A program made the translations under genes and the position numbers. A stretch of DNA of 64,000 bases from contig OW387149.1 in the NCBI GenBank assembly GCA_936440205.1, forward strand, positions 7,212,114 through 7,276,113, given 5' to 3'. Shown one piece after another: positions 46,652-56,100 of the stretch. The notes under the pieces are model-generated. The model had not been told where the DNA came from, made no database searches, and saw nothing but the letters and a program-made list of their open reading frames with translations. Position 1 is the first letter of the stretch. The number at the start of each line of letters is the position of its first letter. The DNA is from Lepidonotus clava (Eukaryota > Annelida > Polychaeta > Phyllodocida > Polynoidae).

Positions 46652-46997
46652 CACTCACCTTTATCACCCTATGGGGGTAACAGGGTAGAATATGGGCCCC
46701 CAGTAGCCCCTGCTGATCGTATGAGGCGACGATGGAGGGGGGGGGGGTGGCGGAAAGCACTAACCAAGTGGTTCTTTGGGTTCAATTCTCGGTTGGTGCT
46801 TGGTTCACTAAGGGATGAGGTACAGCAAAAATGATTTCCAGGTTTTGATCCCCTGCTGCTTGCCCGCCCTGTCACCTTCATCTCATAGATAAGATCACTA
46901 AAGACAGAATTCGTCCCAACCTGTTTTCGTTGAGAATATGACCTTAGTTGTTGAAACAGTGCAAAGTATCCATTACTCACTCACTCACTCACTCACC
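46652..46997 (+). mobile_element. SINE-like element with CACT tail
   Basis: A leading part (GTAACAGGGTAGAATATGGG, then TGCTGATCGTATGAGGCGAC) is followed by a poly(G) run, a B-box-like GGGTTCAATTC at 46780, a body, and a tail of about four ACTC units at 46975-46994. This order suggests a tRNA-related SINE. The head is degraded and no target duplication is clear. Confidence 0.5.
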
Positions 46998-46999
46998 TT

Positions 47000-48062
47000 T
47001 ACCTACACCCCTGTGGGTCCTGATTCGGCCGATCAGGTATGGCAGAAGTACACTATTTCTGACCTAAAGTCGTCTGTGAAGCCAGTTTAAAATATTATCA
47101 TTTTTATGAGAATTGAAAGGAATTTTATTTGAAATATCAAAACTGATGTGCTCCAGCTGAAGACTGAAGCCCAATATCAACTAGCGCATTTTAAAACTAG
47201 CCAAACCTCTTTATGTTGAATCACCCGCTGATGTGCAATATTGAAACTTAGAAGTTTGTTTGATGAAATCGTTCAGGAAATCGTTGACAATTCTTGCAGC
47301 CAGTATAATGGAATTCAGAAACATGCTCGGGGAAATAAAATATCGCATTATTTGTATAGAGGTATATGAAGTGATATGTAAGAAGTGATAATAACAGTCC
47401 TTTCAAATGTAATCCAGAAACTTTCTAACCAATAAGTTTGAACAAACAAGGCTGAAAATCCTGCTCAGTTGTTTACACCACATATCACACTTCATAGATG
47501 ATGCCTTCAACTGTGCCATGAACTACATCAGTTATCCCTGTTCTCCCAGTCAGGGATGGTTATTTATGACATCCATTTAGATATAACTTGCTGAAAGGGT
47601 CTTGATATATGGTTGGAACGTGTGAGGGGAGAGACAAGGCAGATCATGCTTTCACTATAACTCACACTTTTGCCTTTGTGTGCATCGTCCTTTGCGAAGT
47701 TTAGAAGATTATGCAGGGCCTGGACATACGACTGGTCTTCAAATCCTTACTCAAGTTAATTTGTAGAATGTATATTAGAAATTGGGTTTCTGTGCCATTC
47801 ACCTAGTTTAGTAACTTAGTGTACCCCCTTGATTTTAATTGTTTCCAACATGAACATTTTAAGTCCATAAGAAGATCATGTTAACGTATATCAAACATAA
47901 TAAGGCAATGGGTTCCCCCTCATATGAATAAGTCTACACCCTGATTTAACAGGGGCCAGCAGATAATGTTATTTCTTCAATGACTGGCACGTAAGCTGAC
48001 TGGCAGTTGGTGTTCATAAGGTTCAATTGGAAGGAACTTTGGAAACATCATATGCATATATA
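47000..48062. other. Non-coding, no recognised feature
   Basis: Spacer between the two CACTG elements; no exon or repeat recognised. Confidence 0.4.
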
Positions 48063-48329
48063 TACACTGTTAAAATGGTGTTTAGAATTTAAATGTGTTA
48101 AGGGCCTAAACATGTTTATAATCTAAATACATTAAACCATATCTGTTTAAAACCTAAACACTTGTAACTTCTAAACATGTGTTGGGTTAACTATGTTTAT
48201 AATCTAAACGCATAACATCAGTTGTGTTTAAAAGCTAAACACTTGTAACCTCTAACCATGTTTTGAATGGGATATATTTAGAATCTAAACACATGATATC
48301 AATTTTATACTATGGAAAAGAAAAATTGA

Positions 48330-48400
48330 CACTTTGGGATTAGAACCCACATTCTTTACATTCAAGGTGGAAGCCTAACCAACTGAGCTAACTCGGACTG
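48330..48400 (-). tRNA. tRNA-like sequence inside copy B (second of pair)
   Basis: Counterpart of 45708-45775 on the minus strand: A box TTAGCTCAGTTGG and a good B box GGGTTCTAATCCC. The anticodon stem has decayed relative to copy A. Confidence 0.45.
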
Positions 48401-48550
48401 CATGCAGTGCACACTGGCATAGTCCGCACCAATGAGTAGGATCAGTTATACAGGTATTCGACATCATGTTTGTGTGACAGACAATAGTTCAGTACTCTCA
48501 TACCCTTACTTATTCAGTTAAGTAGCAAAGCTGGGCTGTGTCTACCTACA

Positions 48551-48621
48551 GCCCTCCATAGCTCAGTGGTAGAGCATAGGCTTCATATGTGAGGGGCCCC
48601 GGGTTCAAATCTCGGCTACTG
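48551..48621 (+). tRNA. tRNA-like sequence inside copy B (first of pair)
   Basis: Counterpart of 45487-45557 on the plus strand: TAGCTCAGTGG, then GGGTTCAAATCTCGG. The tRNA-like body (TCCATAG to CTCGGCTACTGA) is the same as in copy A, better conserved than the rest of the element. Confidence 0.5.
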
Positions 48622-49913
48622 AGGTTTCCAAATTACTACTATGAAGTAGTTGTACTATTAGTGGTTTGCCACATGCCCTCCATATTTTTGGCCATGATTA
48701 GCTAAAATAGTGTTTTCATACACTTAGGAATTTGGAACTTTGTGATTAAAAATGTTAGGTTTTTAAGTTTTTGTAGCGTCATTAAGATAATCACTTCATT
48801 GGCCTGCTATTCTAGGTACGGTCAACCAACCAGAACACCCCTAAAACATTTACAAAATGGTTTAAAACACCTTTTTAGTAGGATTAACATGTAGACACCT
48901 TTTTAGTACAAGAACTTTATCAGCTATACCCCTAAAGGTTTTACCTCCAACAATCAAACAATCTATGCAAGGCTAAACCAAGAAAGAAGGCCATAATTGT
49001 GTGGTTATTGGCTCAATGATCCTGTAGTGTGATTACAGGAAAAATAAAACTTACAATGCTGTTAACATTACATCTGGTGTAAACTGTATTGCATAGTACC
49101 ATAGCAGTGTTTTACATGTAAGATCTACGTGTTGTTTTTTTACACACTATGGTATATTATTGTTAAATTTAAAATGGTTTTTATCCTTAAGAATGAAAGT
49201 ACACTGTACATATTGCTGTATATTACTGTTTAACTTAATACCTAACCCTAAACACCTTGAAAACCTAAATGCTTCATAGATACACACATAAACATCATAG
49301 ATTTCTAAACACTTAACAGCTAAGCATCAAAAAAGCATAAGCGTTTCGATTCTAAACACCTTGAGAACCTAAACACTTCATGGTTAAACAGCCAAACATC
49401 ACACATTTCTAAACACTTACCCTAAACACCAATAATTCTAAACATGTTTAGCGAAACAAAGTGTTCCAAAATGGATGCACCAAAGTGTTTAGGAAAATGT
49501 TTAGGTTCTAAACACTTGTTTTAACAGTGTATATATAAGACTGCCTAAAAATTACAGAAAGTCTCATTACGAGAATGGTTGTCGCAATACCCAAGATAGA
49601 AAATGATATATTGAGGACCCTCCTTGTCTGTTCGATTACCTGGAGAAGTGCCCACCTTACTTTATGTGATGAGAGGGTCTTTTGGTGTTCATCAAGAGGT
49701 ACATGGTGTCCTCTGATCCCCCTTGGTGGCACACCTGAATGGACGAGGTACAAAGTAAGGGCGACTGTAGCGTTAACTGTGTTCTCTCCCCCCTCCCTGC
49801 CAAAGGTTAAGCCATGCTGGGGATGAAAGATGAGCCTTGACCAGGGTAATTAATGCTACCTCATACGGGGGGCACATCTTGCTTCTGCCAACAGGACTGT
49901 CTTTAGGGGCGTA

Positions 49914-50098
49914 CCTAGCCCTAAAATCTGAGGGATATCTAGGTAAATCTGAAGGAGTTTCATGCAAAACTGAGGGGGTTCCAGCTAGTCATTTTGATAA
50001 CATTTTCTATATTTTCAGTTTAATTGTATAAACTTTGAAAAAAACTGAAGGGGTTCCAGACACATAGGAACCCCCCTCCCCCCCTGGGTACGCCACTG
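49914..50098. mobile_element. hAT-like MITE, copy 2
   Basis: Ends TAGGGGCGTACCTAG and CTGGGTACGCCACTG are inverted repeats. CTGTCTT flanks both sides (49907-49913 and 50099-50105), close to the 8-bp duplication typical of hAT elements. The interior words CTAAAATCTGAGGG and GGGGTTCCAGACAC match the element at 32516. No coding capacity. Confidence 0.75.
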
Positions 50099-50105
50099 CT
50101 GTCTT

Positions 50106-50790
50106 GGTAGTCACTCAGAAACTCTGCAGTATAATGGTCTTTGCATATCATTTGCTAGTTTTTTTTCCGCCAAACGATTTAAAGTGTTTACCCTTGAAAG
50201 ACTCTTTGCTTTTCCAAAAGATGAGAAACAATTGTGATCGACAGTTAATCGCTTTTCCTTTCAAATATAAAGAACTGACTATATCTACTAAATAACTAGG
50301 AGGTTTGAGATAAATTGGGCAACTATTTACAAGGAACTTTAGAGAGTATTTGAGAGAGCATTGGACATTTACCTCACTTCATATCATTGGAGGAAATCGT
50401 TAGAAGATCCATTGAACGAAAGAGATAATTATACATAAATTGTTGCATTAAGTTGCTATTGTCAATTCACGTCTTTTACATTACATTTCTAACGTATGAA
50501 AAAATCAGGTTATTTTGTTATTATCACCAATAGAAGTCAGGGATGTGTTTATTGGTCTGCTGCCTGTATTGCTGAGTCAGGGGCTGGGTGTACCAGAGGT
50601 GTAACATGTAGTAGCAGGGATACCCGTTTTTATGGAAAAAGAATTCCAAGAGAAGCTTTTTCAACAGGGTGGGGTCCGTATCTACTTACATTCTCCCATT
50701 CATCAGGCTCTACCTCCGGTGAGGTTAAAAGCGCGGTAGTAATAAAGTTGTAATATTGAGTACTTTGGGGTATGTTATATTTCAGCACAC
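50106..50790. other. Non-coding, no recognised feature
   Basis: No supported exon or repeat. Confidence 0.4.
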
Positions 50791-50792
50791 TT

Positions 50793-50820
50793 GCATAGGA
50801 TTGATGTATCAATCCTATGC
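50793..50820. repeat. Near-perfect 28-bp palindrome
   Basis: GCATAGGATTGAT and its exact complement are separated by only two bases. It could extrude as a cruciform. No associated gene. Confidence 0.85.
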
Positions 50821-51385
50821 TGGGTTCATATCAACGGTCTACCACACAGGTTACTAGCTGTAGCATTACCTCTAGTTTTACGTCTATGTTATACTGACGT
50901 GATAAAACATATTGGGAAGGTATTCATTTCGAGCTGTCGTTTTGGCAACTTTTCAAACAATATTTTTAAAATGATAGGTTGATCGACACACCAACATTAT
51001 TTTCTTCCATGGTCTAAGATCTGCTCATTATTAAAAATGTTGCTGTTGTGACTAAGAACAAATTGAACCTTTGTTTGATATGATTTAATACATTCATTCT
51101 ATATGAAATGTTTAAGATCTCAAAAAAACATTTAGTTTCTCTACATAAGCAATGGCGTATTTTAAATAAAAATGCAATCCAACTTTTTATTCACAAAATG
51201 AAATATTAAAAGATTACAGTTTTACAAAAACAATACAGGTTAGCAGAATTAAAAGTCTGGGCTTCTTACCTGTAAATCTCTTAGACCGACAGCAGTTGAT
51301 AAGTAGTCAGGCAGCTGGTCCACTATATCACTAACTGTTTGGGTGTGTACCCTGACAGCAAACAAACAACTCATGTTCTGAGCAG

Positions 51386-51545
51386 ACAAATAGCAAACAG
51401 CAGGGGTTAACTATGGGCTAATTGTACAAATAGCAAACAGCAGGGGTTAACTATGGGCTAATTGTACAAATAGCAAACAGCAGGGGTTAACTATGGGCTA
51501 ATTGTACAAATAGCAAACAGCAGAGGTTAACTAGGGGCTAATTGT
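51386..51545. repeat. 40-bp minisatellite, four copies
   Basis: Units start ACAAATAGCAAACAGCAG at 51386, 51426, 51466 and 51506. The first three are identical and the fourth has two changes. The uniformity suggests recent expansion. Confidence 0.95.
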
Positions 51546-52370
51546 AATGGCCATTTCTGGGGCATTTTTGGAATAAGTTCTTGATCGCTCCTAAATGTAC
51601 ATCCCAGTTGGTCTGCATTCTGAACAGAAACTGTTCTTCACAATTATTGCATCTTTTTTCACAACAAATCTAACAGCGTCTTTCAAGATCTTGTGTAAAT
51701 ATCAAAGTAGGGACGGGGGAGGTATTTCAAATGGAAAGTTCAAAGGAGTTTTGAAGAATGTGCGGTTCAAGAAAATTCCAAAGAAAAGGGTCGAAAGCGT
51801 GTAGAACAATATGGAAAATAGCATAAAAGATCCCATGTCTTCAATCAAAGCAATGTTGCTTACCCATGCAGGTTGTACATTTCATATAATTATCTAAAAT
51901 TGCCCTAATGATAGGTTTGTGTTTGAGAATTTTGATTCCAAATACATAAATAAGAACCTAAAGGAAAAAGGCTTAAACATCATAGGAAAGATTAATGAAA
52001 GGACAACACAGGGAATCATGAACGGCGCTTCCTGCAGCCTACGTTTTCCCAGTTGCAGCTGAAGAAAAAAAAACCAGTGGTTTCATCTGTAATAAATGAA
52101 TTCTCAAACCATCTATAAAGATATCAAATATAATATACAGATACAAAATGAGAAGAATGTTCAATGCTAATTTTCCACCGCGTTAAAACACAAATTATCC
52201 CATGATTACTGTAAATTTTTATACTTAAGCTTTGTGACTTGTCGACATATTTCCCAGAATGCTTCCGGATCTAGGCTAACCTGGAGGTAGACATTAAGAA
52301 TTTGGTAATCCGTGGTTGGGTGAGTTAGATTTTTACATAACATTGAACGTGTTTTCCTTTTCTCTTGCAG
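51546..52370. other. Putative intron up to the C1 exon
   Basis: No other exon recognised; it ends in a strong polypyrimidine tract, TTTTCCTTTTCTCTTGCAG. Confidence 0.45.
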
Positions 52371-52482
52371 CCTCAGGACCTAGATTCGCAGTGCCACACG
52401 TTCCGGACCAAGGCCTTCAGACGGCCCAAGCAGTGCGCCTACTGCCGACAACTCATCTGGAACCAGGGCTCCGCCTGCCGAG
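52371..52482 (+). CDS. C1-domain exon, tensin-like candidate
   Basis: A 112-bp internal exon with a strong acceptor (TCTCTTGCAG) and a donor G|GTTAGT, entering in phase 0 and leaving in phase 1. It encodes PQDLDSQ and then the first half of a C1 zinc finger with the spacing H-x12-C-x2-C-x10-C (His9, Cys22, Cys25, Cys36 of the exon). The remaining Cys/His ligands must lie in a following exon, not found in this window. C1 domains bind two zinc ions and often lipids or protein partners. The short x10 spacing and the HxFRxKxFR and SxCR words resemble the N-terminal C1 of tensin-2, a focal-adhesion adaptor with PTP, C2, SH2 and PTB domains. RhoGAP-type C1 domains (ARHGAP29 group) share the short spacing and are an alternative. 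Confidence 0.8.
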
Positions 52483-54227
52483 GTTAGTTAAGTTTATTTT
52501 CATTTAACCTTATTTCAGTATAAATATTTAAGTTCCATACGTCTAATTATAGAAGATATTAGGGATTACTTTTGTTAGGAGACTGAGACCTCATTGCACG
52601 GTGTTCGGTCTCAAATCATCGATATCGGATTTCATGATCCAGATCTACACTACCCTACATCTATAGACATATCATGTCTCTATGATACAACAGAGCATTT
52701 CTACCGGGGGATGGATTCAAGCAGTAGGGTGACATATATTTATGTGGCAATATACCTGTTTTAGGTACGACTCAAACCCTCGGGGCTTAAATAACTCTCG
52801 CCCATCACAATTTCCTATTTATGCAATCAAGCAGCCAGCCCAGATCCTCGGGTATCCCTAACTTGTCCAAAGCATCTTTCTCAATGTTGAAAGTCAAATT
52901 TATATAATACTATTCAGTTAGAGTTGGTCGATTTTTTTGTCTACTAGTCTATTTAGTGGTTAGTCGATTTTTTATGTTTAGAGTAGTTGTTACTTATTTG
53001 TTATGTCTACACTAATCTTTTGGAGGGTAGCAATGTCGGTTTAGAGTTCAAAGTATTTGAAGCATTAGAGTTCAATCACAGCTGGTCGGCGCGCCTCCCC
53101 TCTTATACACCAGTTGGAGCCATTGTGTCTACCATTAGACCCCTTTCACCTGTGCCCTTACAAGTGAGTCAGAGAGTGAGTCAAATGAGCGTTCTTGAAA
53201 ACCTGTATGATAACTGACCACTGTGGATCGGTACATTTTTATGAACGCTTTCCGAATTAGATACTTTATCTTAATATGTCTATAATGACGTAAAAAGTAA
53301 GTAAAGTATTGTCTATAATATATTATTACAGAGTGAGTCTAGTATACATTTAAAAGGACAACAATCTATGAATTTAGCAATAACACAAGATAGCTAAACT
53401 TTAGAAATAAATCAATGCACATCAAAACTGGTATAAGAATTCCTCATGCAGCTTCTACGTCAACTGCATACTTAAGTTGCAACCCATTCTTCATTATAAG
53501 ACAGCTATTCTGCAATTTTGAAATATCTCACACAGAGGAATCAATACAATACCAAAATCAAAGTCTATCAGGGAATAGGATGTGACTTTTACGGTCTCTT
53601 GGCGAATGAATCTCGAGGTCAAAGGCCAGCTGATTTTAAGTCAAAAGATGTCGTTATCAAAAGATTTTTCAAGACTTCTTAATACTGTTTTACGGACCAC
53701 TGACATTTTGTCGATTGATGGCAAGATATGGATTTTTCATGGTGCGTTTCTTTCAAACACACTTAAAAATATCGATGTTTTATGAATGATGTATTGCAAG
53801 GAATATCATTATGCAAGGAATATCATCATGCCCCATGATAGATTATGCAGATTTGAATGCGCACATTCCTAGTATTTGGGTCGTTTAACAAAATCCCTCA
53901 AAGCTAAGGACACGAAAGTTTCATTGCAATGCATTGATACTATTTTAAATCATTGGTCAATCTCTGTAGTCAACAATATCAAATAAATATTGATTTTCTC
54001 CATAAAGCATAGGCATAAATATATCTATGCACTATCAAAACGCTACGCCCCACTAGGCCTATTCTGAGACATACATAAGATTTCTATGTTTTATTTACCT
54101 TCAAACAGGGACATTCCTGGCATTTGGAGGCTTTGCACTAAAAGGTACCGACCCCAAAGCCTCTCATTCCTCAGGACAAAACATACTATAGTAGTATATA
54201 GTATCTACCCCCCACGTTGGGCCCCGT
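52483..54227. other. Putative intron, no recognised feature
   Basis: Downstream intron of the C1 exon. No second-half C1 exon is recognisable. At 53792-53828 an 18-bp phrase, TGCAAGGAATATCAT, is doubled. Confidence 0.45.
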
Positions 54228-54444
54228 TTAAGGCTGTATTCCACTGCCCGATTTTACTCCCGATTTTGGAAATCGTCAGTAGGATTAAGTACTCATCAAA
54301 GACTGTTTCATATCATTAGAAATGATTTTGTATCGCTTTTCAAATAGTATATAGCATGCGTCGGTTTCTCTGACATTTCTAATGGTAATTTAGAAATAAC
54401 AAAATCCTCAGAAGTCAAAATCGCCTGGTGAAATACAGGCTTAA
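54228..54444. mobile_element. TTAA-flanked MITE, copy 2
   Basis: Starts TTAAGGCTGTATTCCAC and ends GTGAAATACAGGCTTAA, well-matched inverted termini, with CGATTTT words just inside both. Same family and size as 14490-14712. The interior has no ORF. Confidence 0.75.
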
Positions 54445-54560
54445 CTTGTCTTTCCAAAAGCAAACCTAAAGAGGAACTTTCACTGCTAGTCCACCACTTT
54501 GAAAAAAAGTTTACCCTCCTCAAATATTAGTCCGGCTATAAATGCCCGAGCCACATAGTC

Positions 54561-54850
54561 ACTCTGCGACAAATCATCTTCCGCGCCTATACTCCTCCAT
54601 CAAGGTAGGTGAGGTGGCAGAGTGGCCTGTAGTGGACGGCGGGTGATGTCATCGGGTGGAGATTGTGGTCAGCGAACCGTGGCTTGAAGGGCGGTGTTCC
54701 CCAGCGCAGGTCGCTGCGGGGGATTGTTTGGCCGGCCTGTCGGGTGGAGCGGGGTATGACAATACACTGAGTGAGGACCGGCAAGGCCTGGTGAGAGCCT
54801 TAGGGGGGTCGCCCAGGGTATACTCCGAGACGGGGTCATCCACGTCTTTT
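54561..54850. other. GC-rich patch, possible third copy of the GC-rich block
   Basis: CACTCTGCGACAAATCATC followed by TTCCGCGCC and, after a gap, GGTGAGGTGGCAGAGTGG resembles the start and end of the blocks at 15470 and 26860 with the middle missing. The next 250 bp are CpG-rich and open in several frames on both strands, which is a composition effect rather than evidence for a gene. Confidence 0.25.
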
Positions 54851-54859
54851 TAGAAATCA

Positions 54860-55390
54860 CAAATTGCGAACAGAAAATATCATGTTACAAATGCGTTGGT
54901 GTGCTAAAATTGTCTAATAGATTATTTGATTTTACATGTGTTTTATTCCGAAAGTGATAGATATAAGTGTAGTAATGTAAGTTGTAAACACTTGTCGGAA
55001 AATCTTAACGTATCGAGGTGTATTGTAGGTGCCTAAAGTCCTCAGGCAGGGTCAAAATCTGGAAAATGCTGACTGCCTGAGTGCAGAAAGCAACAACAAA
55101 AGTAAAATTTAAGAATTTAATGAAGAAATTGTGTAGGATAAACTGAAGGAAGAAGACTTTTTGGAGTTGGCATTGGGCCTATGCATGTAATGTGTATGTT
55201 ACAGCTCTGTCTCACTCAGATCTATTATTATTTTTCAATTATTTATTTGGTCTAAATCGCCCACCCGATGGCTGGAAGATCGTGAAATTACGTGAAGTCA
55301 TGTTGAATAATAAACAAACAAAAATCTTGCTCATTCTCATTTATAAATCACCCTAGATATGTGTAAAAACAATTTGATGTGCTACTGGAA
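54860..55390. other. Non-coding, no recognised feature
   Basis: Nothing supported. Confidence 0.4.
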
Positions 55391-55395
55391 GAGCA

Positions 55396-55462
<67 letters not shown>
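55396..55462. repeat. (AT)n microsatellite, about 66 bp
   Basis: Uninterrupted AT dinucleotides; accounts for the Ile-Tyr ORF across it. Confidence 0.98.
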
Positions 55463-55464
<2 letters not shown>

Positions 55465-55710
55465 TCACATGAAGTTGCCAATAAAACTGATTTTAAAAAA
55501 ATCCTGCCTCCCCGACATTAACGTAGGCGTAGAGAGCCCCGCTCCGCGTGGACCATTAATAGTAAGTCCACAACAGACTTAGCACACACCAGAGACGTAC
55601 ACACCGGTCTGACAGTCAGTCACCGAGTCACATGTATACAGGGGGCTGACGGGGTCCACACGACTCTATCAACCCTGTAAATGTATCACACCACAGACAG
55701 CGCATAAAAG

Positions 55711-56100
55711 GTCCCACCCTGGAGGAGTTTAACACATGCGGATTTGAAGTTAACACACCTGGGATTGTGTTGTATACGCAGGTGAGGTAGGTGTCTATAC
55801 CCCTCACCTTTGAGTATTACTACTGTGACTGGGACCTTTACCTAGGTAGGTGTAGCAGGAAGGGTGAGGCCGGTCCATGTGGTGATATTATAGGAAGTAG
55901 TATACCAAGTGTCCCACCCTGGAGTTTTACACCTGCGGACCTAACGTTAACACACCTGGGACTTTTCCGTATGACCAGGTGAGGTAGGTGTCCAGACCTC
56001 TCACCTGTGAGTTCTGGGACATTAACCCAGGTGGGTGTAGGAGGAGAGGAAAGGTCTGTGCATGTGGTGATATTATAGGAAGTATTATACCCCTGGAGTG
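55711..56100. repeat. Tandem duplication with a 200-bp period
   Basis: Two units (from 55711 and 55911) share GTCCCACCCTGGAG, GTTAACACACCTGGGA, CAGGTGAGGTAGGTGTC, AGGTGGGTGTAG-like words and GTGGTGATATTATAGGAAGTA. Similarity is good but imperfect. CAGGTGAG occurs in each, a composition that resembles splice donors, but no ORF fits. Confidence 0.8.

Larger units (their letters stand above)
48065..49529. mobile_element. CACTG-ended DNA transposon, copy B (inverted)
   Basis: The same element as 44584-46038 in reverse: begins CACTGTTAAAATGGTG and ends ACTTGTTTTAACAGTG, flanked by TA on both sides. Length is 1465 bp against 1455. The separate TG and TA target duplications show two independent insertions rather than a later duplication. 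The pair makes a 5-kb inverted repeat with a 2-kb spacer. Confidence 0.8.

Noticed and set aside
54587-54860. Five overlapping ORFs around a GC-rich patch
   Set aside because: Composition effect; all frames are open on both strands and none has a recognisable motif.
55379-55582. ORF with a long Ile-Tyr run
   Set aside because: Translation of an (AT)n microsatellite.
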